The position numbers and the translations under genes were made by a program. DNA of 64,000 bases, from positions 14,336,085 to 14,400,084 of the forward strand of contig JBBCBC010000033.1 in NCBI GenBank assembly GCA_037126765.1, written 5' to 3'. Of this stretch, positions 23,961-34,947 are shown piece after piece. The notes beneath the pieces were generated by a model. The model ran no database searches and was not told the origin of the DNA. It saw nothing but the letters and a program-made list of their open reading frames with translations. The stretch is from Stenogyne calaminthoides (Eukaryota; Streptophyta; Magnoliopsida; Lamiales; Lamiaceae). Numbering within the stretch: position 1 is the first letter of the stretch; every line of letters starts with the position of its first letter.

Positions 23961-25704
23961 TGTAGGTCCCGAACGGGTTTTGTGAGGGTGGAAGTCTAGA
24001 GGGGAGGGGTGAATAGACTTCCAAAACTTTTTGTGTGGATCAGGTGTGAACTGCAGATTACCCGATCAGAGTGCTAGTGTATCAGTTTAGACTGATGTTC
24101 AATCTTACTGAGTGCTTAGGGGCAGATCAGCTTGATATCTGTCAGTTTAACTGAATGGTGCGGAAGCTTGTTTTAACCCGACTGAAAAACCAGTTTTATC
24201 AATTCAGATTCTTAAGTCAGTTTTCAACCAGTTGACTAAGGTGTCAATCTGATCAGATCAGTTGCTTGGTGCAGACTGAGCTTAACTTAGAATATGTATG
24301 TTGTTTTAAACTCAGTTGTGTGAATAGTGTAAAGCAATAAGAAAGCAAGTAAATGCACACAAGACTTTTTATAGTGGTTCAGACGAAACCCGTCTTATGT
24401 CCACTCTTCCCTTAACACAGGGGAACCTTAACCGAACTTAACCTGCGGGACTTATACCCCTCATGGGATGACCGAGATGTTTACCGAGTTCTCACTCTTC
24501 AAACTTAACCTGCGGGACTTATATCCTTCAAAGGATGGTCGAGATGTTTATTGAGTTCACACTCTACAGATGTTTATCGAGTTCACACTCAACCGAACTA
24601 GAAATCAGAAAACTAGAATCCCTAGTCTAAAATCTTCCGGGAACAAACTTAACCTAACTTTACGTTTGGGTAAAGAATGTTTGAGGGTTCCAACTGGAAA
24701 TCTATCCTGGTGTTTTAGGTAGCCAAAATGCTAGTGGATAGGATTTCTTGCTAAGAACTAATGGGATGAACACTCTAAGAATAATCTTCAAATATAGTGT
24801 TCTTTGAGCGGAGATTTTGCTATAGCTTTTGCTTCTTTTGCTGTGTCTCCGTGTTCGTTCTTTGCTAGTTGTCTCTCTTTTCTTCAATTGACAAATAATC
24901 CCATTTTATAGACCTCGAAATCAAAGAGCCGTTGGAGAGCAATTTGAATTTCGGGCTATATTAGGTAGGTTGTAGGATATGATTGTGACGTTCTCCGATT
25001 ATCGGCGTGGCCGTAGGCATCATTAGCGCCGTTTTTGTCCGCAACGTCGTATCCCGCATTGTCAGCTCTTTTGTGCACGTGTCGCTTTCTCCTTGGCTTC
25101 GCGAGGCTGCACTTCATAAATTTGTCCGTTAGACAATTGATATTCATTTTGTAGAAGATTCGTCTTGTCTGGTGTATCTTTTAGATTGTTACCAGGTGTG
25201 AGCTGACTTGATCAGGTAACTGATCAGTCTACCTTGTTGAGTCTTTAGATGCACATTACCTTAGCTCAATATGCAGACTCTGCTGATATAGGTCTTCAGG
25301 TCTTTTGATCTTCAGGTGTCTCTGAGCCTCGGTGTATTCAGTCATACTGAGTCTTCAGGTTTGTTACTGAGTCTTCAGGTTTATCTGAGTCTTCAGGTTC
25401 ATCTGAGTCTTCAGTGTCTATCTGAGTCTTCAGGTTCATCTGAGTCTTCAGTGTCTTCACCTGATCTTCTGACTTCTTGTCTTTTGATCATCTGACCTTA
25501 TCTGGGTCATCTGATACTTCGACCTGACCTATACATATTGAGTTCCCCCTCAATATGTGACCTATATTTTACATCAGCTATCTATACATTTCAGCTGGTC
25601 ATCTTAATCTGATTCTAAGTCATCAGTCAGCTAACAGGTCTGACTGGTCCTATTACAACCTATTTTGGAACTTCCATCAAAACTAAATTACAGATTTCCC
25701 AACA
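23961..25704 (-). repeat. 3' LTR of A2
   Basis: 1,744 bp, TGTAGGTCCC to CCCAACA on the plus strand. The minus-strand TATA box (TATAAAA) is at 24904-24910. U3 contains a run of 'tgagtcttcaggtt' repeats at about 25330-25450. Confidence 0.95.
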
Positions 25705-25719
25705 ATTTCCACCTTTTTG
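25705..25719 (-). promoter_or_regulatory. Polypurine tract of A2
   Basis: On the minus strand CAAAAAGGTGGAAAT directly abuts the 3' LTR. It lies about 130 bp after the end of the 3' ORF. Confidence 0.88.
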
Positions 25720-25853
25720 ATGGAACCAAAACACTTAATCACACTTAATCAGAAAAATAGATACCATGAACGGAAATGTAGATAATGTAAACAATACATA
25801 CCTCAGAAGACAATGAGATGTTGTCTTAGAATAAGTGAGATGGAAAGTTTCAT

Positions 25854-28800
25854 TCAGATAGGTGTGTGCATTGTAGAATACATGAAAAGCGTACATATCA
25901 TCTGATTCCAAGTTGTCTTCTTCAAGTGTACTTTGAACATTTGTAGTTCTTTGGGGATGCCAAACATCCTGTACATCCTTTGCATTAGTTTGTCCAGTTC
26001 TTCTCTTCTATGGATCCCTCCTTTTTTCAGCAAGTCCATAGTAGATATTCTTGAATTTAACAGGATCTAGCTTGTTGTCTGGATGCAAAGGTGGAAGGAG
26101 TATTTCAAAGGGTGGAGCTTCTGGTATTAGTGACATGATCTTGCCTTCTTTCATCACTGTCTGGTAGAAGTCTGGATACTTTGTTTCTAACCAGTTCCGA
26201 AATTCATCATCATTCTCAGTCTGATCTTGATGAATTGGAATCTTCTCCAGGATGTAGACGTCACATAACCATTCTCCTCTGATCTGATCCCATTCTGGAA
26301 GCAGATCTTGCCGTGCACAGAGGATGCCTTTAACAGGTGTCGGAAGGGCATTCTTCTCCCAAGCAATCTCCTCTGCTGTAGCTTCGTTCTTCCTCTTCCT
26401 TCGGATGTAAGCGATGTTCAGTCCCTTAGCCTCTGCTAACTTCTGCTTCTTGATTGCGGTGTCTCTTATTCTCTGTCTTGTCTGCTCTTGGACTTGTTCA
26501 GGAGTCATCTGACTTATGGTGGAGAATAGCTGGCCTGGTCTCTGATCTTCCGCAGTTGCTTTCATCATCTTGCCTTTGCCTTTCTTTCTCCTCAGAGTCT
26601 GCTCAGGTTCATCTTGTTCGTCTTCTTCAGCTAATTTCTTAGCGAGTTCAAGGCTCTTGGCCTGATCATCAGTTTCCATTCTTTTCTGAACGAACGAAGA
26701 AAAATCTTCAATCTTGTCGACTCTGGCAGTAACCTCTGAAAGAACACTTTTCTGCTCAGCGATCTCTTTGCTATGTTGCTCCAAAATTTCTTTCATTTCC
26801 GCAACGAGATCGATAGATGGAGTGGCTGGCAAGTCAGATACAGTGCTTTTTGGTAGAGATGAAAAAGTTACCAACTGTGTCTGAGTCTGTTTTTCTTTCT
26901 TCTCTTTATTCTCTTTTCCTTCCCCCTTTTTGGTTTCATCAAAGAGGTTGGACATCTTGCAGTTCAGAGCAGTTAATTGTCGTGAGATCTCCTCTATGAG
27001 TTACTCGACAACAAGAGGAGTGATCTGAACGGTGGCAGAAGGTGCATGAGTGTAGAAGCGTCTGAGAGCAGTTTCGATTTTCTGTCTTGATCTTTCTGTA
27101 GAAGCTAGAAAATGTTTCCAACCCATATCCAAGTGGTTGTTGGTTTTTTCCAAGGATGCCCAGACACTTTTCAAAAGTACCTGTGTCTGATTGAGCATCT
27201 CTGTCTGAACTGAGAGTTTGTCAGACTGGAGTTTGAGCTTCTCAGCAAGAGGATATACTAGTTGCATTACTTCAGCAAGGATGGCATTGTGCATCCCAAC
27301 TGTGTGACTTCGTTCCTTGTCAACTAGTTTTGCTTGCTCATCTTCAATTCGCTTCATCAGATCTGCTGTGAGCACTGCGAATTTGTCTTCAAATGCAGCC
27401 TTGATCCAATCCTGAATCTTCTGAGTATGATGATCTAGGGTATCAGAGCTCATCGTAGCAGTCAGTTCAGATGTTGAAGCCTTGCCAAGTCGGGTCTCAT
27501 CTGCAGCACCCATTCTTGGTTCATCGTCAGCTCCCTCATGATCTGTAGGAGGTTGAACGGTTTCCTCCCTATTATCAGCAATACCGAACCTTTCGTGAAT
27601 TAACCATCTGATATCATCGTCAGATGCCAATTCAACAACACTTTCAATCCCAGCATTGTTTAGACATTTCAACTCCAAGTCTACAAAGAAATCTGATCCC
27701 AGAGTTGTCATTAGAATCAGAAATTCTTCAATGCTTTTCAGTCTGATATCCCTCCAGAACACTATCTCTTCTATCTATTGCTGGATGACAGGATGTTGAT
27801 CCAATTCAGGGCATAGATCCAGCAGATACTCTTTGATATGTTGCTTCATTATTCTTATGATGGTGCTTTCTCGAGCAGGTGAAACAAGCACGGTTCTGGG
27901 ATTGAAGGGATTATGAGAGACAGACACTCGCTTGTCGGATCTCTCAGGTTCTTGAGACTTGATTGGGGATTGGGATGTTTGTAGTTCAGGTTCGTTTTCA
28001 GCGTGTTGAGGGTGTTCAGTTTCCTGAACGGGTTCATTGATTGGTGGTGTGGGAGATGTTGGTGATCTGATAGGCGAGGGTGAGGGTGAGAAGGTTTTGT
28101 GGGGAGAGGATGGTGGTTTTTGAGGAGAGGGTGATGGTGATTTGGAAGTGGGCGTTGGCGATCTTTCTCTTTGGAAGATCTTGGTGAGAGGCAGAGAATC
28201 AGATGGTGATTCTTCCTCAGATTGCTCCACTTCTGTCCCACTGACAGATTTCTCTCCTTCTGCTGCGATCATCTGCTCTTCCCTTACTTCTCTGATATTT
28301 GGCTCAGAGCGGACTGCTATATCTTCTTCTGATCTTACTTGCATCAGATCCTTCATTCTGCTGACTTGCTGGGCAGAACTTGGAGCAGTTTTCAGAGGAG
28401 ATGAGACTCTCTTCTGACGTTTCCGCTGAGCATCTGGTTTCTTGGCCAGATCCTTCCTCTTCATCCTCTTCTCTAGAACAACCTTTTCCTGCACTTCAGA
28501 CGACGCAGTTGCCTTATTTTTTCCCTTCTTTTCTCCCTTGGGTTTGGGCACATAAGAAGTTGGATCCTCATCAAATTGTCCAGGTAGGGACTCATCTTTG
28601 CCCAATATGGCCTTGTGCTTTGCTTGGTATATCTTTGCTCCATTCTCGATCCATTTATAATTCTGTGGCAGCTTATCTGACAGAATGATAGAGATTTTGT
28701 GTATGAATGAGCACTTGGAAGATAAGCACACTTCATTGCTCTGGGTCAGTTCGAAAATCCCGGAGTTTTTTCTCAGTCTTGCTTTGACCATACCCAACCA

Positions 28801-29376
28801 ATCGATATCTGAAGCCTTCTTGATTAGTGCAGCCATGACACTTATCTTGTACGAAGTGACTGCATCAAGACTGTAGGTTGAGCACATGATCACCTTCTGA
28901 ACAATTTCAAGAAGAAGGAGATATTTTCTCTTCAGATAGGAGGCTTTGACGTTCGTCGTGTTCTCCTTATTTACTGGTCTCAACAGCTCGGCTTCAAGAA
29001 ATTCCTTTTCTCCTACATCAGTCGTGTAGGTCTCTGGATTGATGCTTCCTCGAGTTAGGCCGAATATCCTTTGGAGATCGTCATTCGACACTCGCACTTC
29101 CAGTCCTCCAACGGAAGAAATCAGGTCAGTATCAATGTCTTCATCCCTCTGTAGATTGTAGAGAAACTCCAGAGCTTCATGTGAGTGGACGATGTTCTGA
29201 TGTGTAGAGCAATAGCATTCAAGTCCACACGCTCTCAAGCACTCCAGAATTTCCAGCGATTCAGGGACTGAGGTGATGGTGAAGACTACGTACTTTTCAT
29301 CAATGATGTCTTTCTTCATCGATGAAAAATTGCAGAACTTTTTCCCTTGGCCCGGTCGTGGAATAAGATATGTCAT
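25854..29376 (-). pseudogene. A2 3' ORF, about 1,170 codons, nearly open (env-like by position)
   Basis: Open on the minus strand from an ATG at 29376 to 25854, interrupted by only two in-frame stops (27775 and 27001) and one frameshift near 26035. The N-terminal about 230 residues are globular. They contain a Glu-Phe-Leu-Tyr-Asn-Leu block, then a Phe-Gly-Leu-Thr-Arg-Gly block and a run of hydrophobic helices, and resemble the 'putative plant transposon protein' domain of retroelements and related plant ORFs (family match from memory, not searched). Next come a Lys/Arg-rich region, a Ser/Pro-rich repeat region (about 28000-28200), a probable coiled coil (27000-27760), a second charged coiled coil, and a conserved C-terminal segment shared with A1-right. 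No signal peptide or membrane anchor is visible, so there is no support for a fusion-type envelope. Confidence 0.8.
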
Positions 29377-29378
29377 TT

Positions 29379-29573
29379 CTGTACGATATGTAAATTGATG
29401 TTTAGTTTGAGTAAGATATTTCAATAAATTCAGTCAAACTAGTAATTTTAGCATCAATTTAGCAAATAAGCGTTTAGATCTAATAAAGATTACATAAATA
29501 TATCATCATGAATTGTAAACCTAGGTACCAGAGAGAAAATGAGATCATGCAATTAATTAAAACAAGAAATTAC
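29379..29573 (-). other. Probable 5'-UTR intron of the A2 3' ORF
   Basis: On the minus strand a GTAATTTC donor (29573) and a TATCGTACAG acceptor (29379) bracket 195 very AT-rich bases, ending two bases before the ORF's ATG. Composition and borders fit a plant leader intron. The exon base before the donor is G (CTG|GTAA). This is inference from sequence alone. Confidence 0.5.
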
Positions 29574-29720
29574 CAGAAATTGATTTGAAAGATTTTAGAA
29601 ATCGGAAGAGTAGAATCAATTGATCTCGAAATTAATTCTCTGAAGATTTTGAAAAATGTGATCTTTTAAGAACTTTGAGAAGAAGAAGTAGTGGAAAGCA
29701 GTTTTCTGAGAGGGATTTGG

Positions 29721-29727
29721 ATTTATA
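29721..29727 (-). promoter_or_regulatory. TATA box upstream of the A2 3' ORF
   Basis: TATAAAT on the minus strand about 150 bp before the intron donor, followed by a pyrimidine-rich leader (CCCTCTCAG, CTTCTTCTTCTC). It would let the 3' ORF be transcribed separately from the genomic RNA. Confidence 0.5.
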
Positions 29728-30451
29728 GAATACGAGGGAAAACCTTTTTGCACAACTTTCCAAAGTACTCAAGTATCCGTGTTTTGATATCAGTGGCTGA
29801 GATTAGTCGGACAAAAAGTATTTTGATCGCACGGTTGAGAAAAGTAGTCTTCTCGTTTTCCGGACTCAAAAAATCGCAATAAAACGTTTCGAAAACATTT
29901 TCCCAAGTCCGCATTAAAAGCTTTGCAGAGCATGCGTCATTAACAGAGTAAAATAAATCAATTATTTAAATAACGCATGTAAGGTATTCAGAAAGAGATA
30001 AATAAGAGAGCGTATCTGACTGATTGATATTGTAATCAATCAGTTAGCACGGTGATCTGATCTGGTACTTTGTTGACTTATCTGATGGTTGCCTCATGCA
30101 TTTCCCATCAATATCTCCCTTATCTGATCAAATTCTTGCTTGAAACACTTCGCTACTTATTTGTTCCACTTATCTGATACACTTCATCCTCCAGTCTTCT
30201 TCTAATCAAATTTATATTCTTCAAGTCAACTCCCGCCAAAACTTTTTACTTGAGGAGTCCAAAAGTCGCCTCGATTCCCAAATCGGTAGCGATTTGACAT
30301 TCCGTAATAATGGCGTAGATCTGTTGTGATTTAATCACACCGTTAACTCATCCAACCATTAGCCGCGTGTTCTCGACGGCGTTGTCGATGCAAATTTCTC
30401 TTAAGATCTTCTGAGAAGATAAAATTTGCATTTATACCCCTAATTTCCTTC

Positions 30452-30458
30452 TATAAAT
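30452..30458 (+). promoter_or_regulatory. TATA box of the antisense gene
   Basis: TATAAAT 75 bp before the ATG at 30533. A start about 30 bp downstream would give a 5' UTR of about 50 bases, rich in A and C (aacaacacaacataaacc), typical of plant leaders. Confidence 0.55.
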
Positions 30459-30532
30459 TAGTCTGGGGTGTTAGGCAAACAACACAACATAAACCATTTC
30501 ATCTTCTTTAGCATATCCTTCATGCTTTTCCG

Positions 30533-30925
30533 ATGAGTTCCTTATTTCCGGTGAAACTTCCGGTGGGAACCTTTAACCCTTTTCCAATGAATCCTGCTTC
30601 TCAAAACAACCCTGTGTGTTCCTTCACACTGCTTTCGTCGTCATCTAAGATTTCACATACGATCAATGCTAAGCTTCTTTACCAACATGGAGGCGGATCT
30701 GCTAAGGCAAATGAGAAGGCACTTCTCCTAACCGTATGCACCCTGTGCGCCTATCGAGATGACGGAATTAGCATCAACAAACTCAGTCTGAAACAAAACA
30801 TGAGTTTGGTATATGGTCTACATCAGCCAACAGCTGATCTCCATATATCAAGCTCAATTTTTGCATGCGACACTAGTGTCCATTTGATCCTTGTGACCAA
30901 ACCTGTGGCACTGTGCCCCATTTAA
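30533..30925 (+). CDS. 130-aa antisense ORF inside A2, unknown function
   Basis: An uninterrupted ORF opposite in direction to the element that carries it, in the spacer between RNase H (ends 31548, minus) and the 3' ORF (starts 29376, minus). It is framed by a TATA box at 30452 and a 3' region with a poly(A)-like signal at about 31250, so it looks like a complete small transcription unit. The product begins with a Pro/Phe-rich stretch (PVKLPVGTFNPFPMNP), has a Ser-rich patch and then a mixed hydrophobic part; there is no signal peptide, membrane helix or motif I recognise. It stays open although gag and integrase of the same element are wrecked. Antisense extra ORFs are known in some plant LTR elements, for example in maize Grande; I cannot assign this one to a known family. 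Confidence 0.55.
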   Translation: MSSLFPVKLPVGTFNPFPMNPASQNNPVCSFTLLSSSSKISHTINAKLLYQHGGGSAKANEKALLLTVCTLCAYRDDGISINKLSLKQNMSLVYGLHQPTADLHISSSIFACDTSVHLILVTKPVALCPI

Positions 30926-31290
30926 CAGCTGGAGAGCCCATTGATTTTAGGTCTAAGGGCTCCTAGCTTAAAGATCCTTCAAGGCTCGCTCTCGCTCCTT
31001 ACTCCGAAGACTCTAAGAGCGGCTTTCAGGATTCTAGAAGCTTCTCTGCGCCCCCTGGGTCGGAGAGTCTAAGAGCATCAGCTCTTAAAATCTCTCTCTC
31101 TCCTCCCTGCCTAGGGTTGTCTTAGGGCTTATGGTTTATGTATCGACCTCCGGGTCTTCTTGTACTTGTAATACCACTTGACGATAGCTTGTAGCATTTG
31201 TAGCTTGTGATATCACTTGTAACTTGTAAATCTGACCTCCGGGTCCTTATCAATGAAAAACTTTGTTATTCCATTGATGTGTTGTTTCTT
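30926..31290 (+). terminator. Putative 3' UTR and poly(A) region of the antisense gene
   Basis: After the stop comes non-coding sequence with a repeated 'gactctaagagc' element (about 31007 and 31066) and two copies of 'gacctccgggtc' (about 31145 and 31230). T/G-rich stretches (cttgtaataccacttg, tgtagcttgtgatatc) and an AATGAAAAA signal near 31250 follow. This is the arrangement of plant far-upstream and near-upstream polyadenylation elements. The end would be about 260 bp short of the converging pol stop. Confidence 0.45.
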
Positions 31291-31547
31291 CTGACTTATG
31301 CGATCTGTAGCTTTAAACTTGAATTGCTTGTTGACTGTAGCTTTAATCGACTTATAAAGTAATCTTCCAATCTGATCAGTTCCCCCTTAATCTGATATGT
31401 CTTGAACTGATCTGCTCCTTGTCTGAACTTCAGATTGGCTACTTATCTGACTTTCTGATCTGCTCCTTATCTGAACTTCAAATCGGCTCCTCGTCTGGTC
31501 GTCTGATCAGTTGAGATTCCTAACTCAACTGATTCCATTTAACTTGG

Positions 31548-33149
31548 TTAGTCTTTTAACCAATTGGTTCTGGAGATCAGTCCTTCAACCATATTTGGTG
31601 CATTTTCTCCAAGATCCAGAAGCCCTAGCTCGTTGCATAACTCTCTGAATCTGATCTCAGCTAGCGGCTTAGTTAAGATATCAGCTTTCTGCTTGTCAGT
31701 TTGAATCATTTCCATCCTGATATTCTTCTTTTCAACGTGATCTCTGATAAAATGGTATCTGACATCCACATGCTTGCATCTTGTACGTAGAATAGGATTC
31801 TGAGTGATTGCAATAGCATTATTACTGTCACAGAATATAGGTACGTTCTTAGCTACGATGTTGCAATCCCTCAGCTGCTGACTTAGCCATAGCAGTTGGG
31901 AACAACAGTTTCCTGCAGCCATATATTCTGCTTTAGTAGTAGATGTCGCAACTGATGTCTGCTTCTTCGAAAACCAAGAGATCAGTTTATTTCCCAGAAA
32001 CTGACATGAACCTGAGGTTGACTTACTGACGATTCTGCAACCTCCGTAATCTGAACCAGAATACCCACTAAGCTCTAGATTGTCATCTGATGGGTAAAAT
32101 AAACCAAGGTTTACAGTCCCCTTCAGATACATGAGAATCCTCTTAGCTGCTTCTAGGTGGCTTTGCATTGGATTTGCTTGAAATCTGGCGCATACACCTA
32201 CTGCAAATGTAATGTTTGGTCTGCTGGCAGTCAGGTGTAGTAGTGATCCAATCAGAGCTCTATATTCTTTCTGATTAACTTTCTGACCATCTCAATCTGG
32301 ATCCATCCTGAACCCGGTCATCATGGGAATTATGGCTTCCTTGCAATGTTGAACTCCAAACTTTGCCAGTAGATTCCTTGTGTACTTCGCCTGGCAGATG
32401 AATATCCCTTCTGTACTCTGCTTGACTTGTAAACCCAGAAAGTAATACATCTGACCCATGATGGACATCTCGAACTTCCCTTGCATCAATTTGCTGAACT
32501 TCTCACATAGCTTCTTGTTGGGAGATCCGAAGATGATGTCGTCCACGTAAATCTGAACCATCGGAATATCTTCTCCATCTTCTATTCTGCATAAGGTTCT
32601 GTCCACTATTCCTTTAGTGAACCCGTTGTCTATCAAGAGCTGAGAGAGAGTATCATACCAAGCTCGAGGAGCTTGTTTCAGGCCGTAAAGAGCTTTCCTT
32701 AAACGGTACACTTGGTTGCCTTTTTCAAAGCCTGGAGTTTGTTCGACATGAATTTCCTCTGCTAGTACCCCGTTTAAGAATGCACTCTTTACATCCATCT
32801 GATACACAGTGAACCCTCTGTGGGCAGCATATGCTAGAAACAGCCGAATGGCTTCTAGGCGAGCGACTGGTGCAAAGGTCTCATCATAATCAATTCCTTC
32901 TGATTGTGAATACCCCTTAGCAACAAGTCTTGCCTTATTCATGGTTATGACATTTTTCTCATCTCTCTTGTTCTTGAATACCCACTTCGTGCCAATTACG
33001 TCTTGATGAGTTGGTCTGTCCACCAATTTCCAAACTTGATTCCTCATAAACTGTTCCAGCTCCTCCTGCATGGCTAGAATCCAGCTTGCGTCTTGTAGAG
33101 CTTCCTCTACTGTAGTTGGTTCCTTCAAAGACAGATAACAACAGTACAT
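31548..33149 (-). pseudogene. A2 pol: reverse transcriptase and RNase H, one stop
   Basis: A single minus-strand frame broken only by a TGA at 32292. RT (33149-32292) shows the WxLVDRP and GTKWVFK blocks, ARLVAKGYSQ, QMDVKSAFLNG with the first catalytic Asp, LYGLKQAPRAWY, and the intact active site Tyr-Val-Asp-Asp near 32540. RNase H (32291-31548) has the SDYGG, KAEYMA and CDSNNA blocks and the HVDVRYHFIRD segment, so its acidic catalytic residues are present. Copying of element RNA into DNA inside the virus-like particle is the family role. Apart from the one stop this part is well preserved. Confidence 0.92.
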
Positions 33150-34218
33150 GGAACTTTCACCAATCGATGTCTAGTTTGACTCTATCGGATGGATCTCCGA
33201 TAATCGGTCGGTTGGATGACCGGTAATCCAGTCCTACGCTACGATGTGCGTCTGTTTGGAGAACATCATCCATATCTGATAGTAGTTCATTACTAGTGAT
33301 TGGGAGTGGTCCGGAATTATGATCCACTTGATAAGAACATGTCTCAACTGATGTTGGACTCATCATGTGCTGATGTCTGTTCGTAGGAACTTCAGAGTTC
33401 CCCGAACCGATGGTTCAAATTAATCTTTGCCTCACCAGTAATAGTTTCTTCAGCGACGGTTGTGCGTACCTTTAGTCTCGATTGACTGTTGAATCAACAA
33501 GATCAAGTTCGGGATGTACACTTATTACGTGTTCGGGTTCTTTCTCCTTGATGCTTAGGCGATCCATTTTCGTCGTGTCGTCGTAGCGGTTGGTCCTAAG
33601 ACGGCTTGTTCTGAGGTAGCTTTCTCTTGTTCAGAAGATGTCTCATCAAAGACCACATGGGGTGTTTCTTTCACAACTAAGGTTCATTTGTTGTAAACTC
33701 TGAAAGCCTTGCTGGATGAGGAATATCCTAAGAATATGCCCTCATCGACTTGGCCTCAAAAGTCTTCAACCCGACTTTTCCCATTGTTGTGTATGAAACA
33801 CTTACACCCAAAAAACATGGAAGTATGAAACACGAGGTTTTTTCGCCCTTCCACAGTTCATAAGGTGTTTTGAAGTGAGTCTTAGTCGAGAAACATCTGC
33901 TTACGAGTATGGCATCAAATGTTGATTATTCGCGCTTGAAAACGGATTGGTGTGGCATGTTCAACTAACATAGTCTTGGCGAACTTCCTTGAGAGTTCTT
34001 TTCTCCGCTCGCTACTCCATTTTGTTGTGGTGTTCTTGCAAATGACGTCTCATCTTTGATACCAAACTCAATTAAAAAAATCAATAATAAAGGAATTTAG
34101 GAACTCAGTACCTTTATCGATCGATTTTTACTATCTTGACACCGCTTCTCGTTTTTAGCTTCTTGAGCAGCTCGGGTATCTTTGTCGTTGTCTCATTCTT
34201 CTTGTATAAGAATACAAC
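33150..34218 (-). pseudogene. A2 pol: integrase and linker to RT, heavily scrambled
   Basis: By position this is integrase. Fragments such as VDDYSKFT (34230), a degraded RSDKGT site and YFHVF (about 33840) can be matched to A1-left and B-mid, but stops and frameshifts come every few dozen bases. The divergent stretches are unusually rich in TCG and CGA compared with the well-preserved RT next to them. The linker ORF 33366-33157 is one of the few open pieces. Confidence 0.7.
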
Positions 34219-34947
34219 CTAAGTAAACTTGGAATAATCATCCACGATTACTAGAGTATATTTAAGGTCCCATCGAGATCGACCGTGTAATCGGTCCGAA
34301 TCGATCCATATGGAGCGATTCGCGATTATTTCATTGGATGTCGGTCCAGGTATTCCCTTGAATGAGGCTTTAACTTGTTTTCCCTTCTGACATGCGGCAC
34401 ATGTCTGGTCTTTGGAGAATATCTCATTCAAAAGTCCCTCAACCAAAGACATCCTAGCTATCTTGTTAAGAGTTTTGAAGTTCAGATGGCTCATTCTTTT
34501 GTGCCAGAGCCAACTGCTACTTTTGGAGCTCTTAACAATTAAGCATGTATTCTTTGGGCAACTGTTCCAATCTGCTGTGTAGATTGTGCCTTTCCTTGAA
34601 CCAGTTAGCAAGGTTTGTTGAGTGGCTTGATTATTTATCGTACACTTGTTGCTCGAGAACTCAACGCTGAATCCGTTGTCGCAGAATTGTGATACTGATA
34701 GTAAATTGTGCTTTAATCCTTCGACATACGAGACTCCAGTTACTTGTACATCATCATTTTCTAAGGTTCCGAATCCTTTGGTAAAACCAAAGTTATCATC
34801 ACCGATGAGTACACGTGGGCCTTCTTGTTCTTTGTAAGAGCTAAGGAGATGTTTGCTTCCAGTCATGTGCCTTGAGCATCCACTATCGATGTACCAGATA
34901 GTTGCTTGTACACCTCCTTTGTTGGCCAGTCCCACGCGAACCTGCAA
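34219..34947 (-). pseudogene. A2 pol: aspartic protease and GAG-pre-integrase domain
   Basis: An open 242-codon stretch on the minus strand. The protease active site reads WYIDSGCSRHMTG, followed by the LLSVSQFCDNGFSV block. The GAG-pre-integrase zinc-binding domain follows with LWHKRMSHLN (the two His) and CAACQKGKQ (the two Cys). The protease cleaves the polyprotein; the zinc domain is the N-terminal part of integrase. The frame is lost on both sides. Confidence 0.9.

Noticed and set aside
28142..28688. Plus-strand ORFs opposite the Ser/Pro-rich part of the A2 3' ORF
   Set aside because: The minus-strand frame is much longer and continuous; these are mirror frames of low-complexity codons.
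25854..29376. True retroviral envelope gene
   Set aside because: No signal peptide, cleavage site or membrane anchor is visible; the protein is charged, Ser/Pro-rich and coiled coil.
31548..34947. Endogenous pararetrovirus (Met-tRNA primer site plus RT and RNase H)
   Set aside because: Integrase precedes RT, LTRs and target duplications are present, and no movement or capsid protein of that group is seen; this is Ty1/copia.
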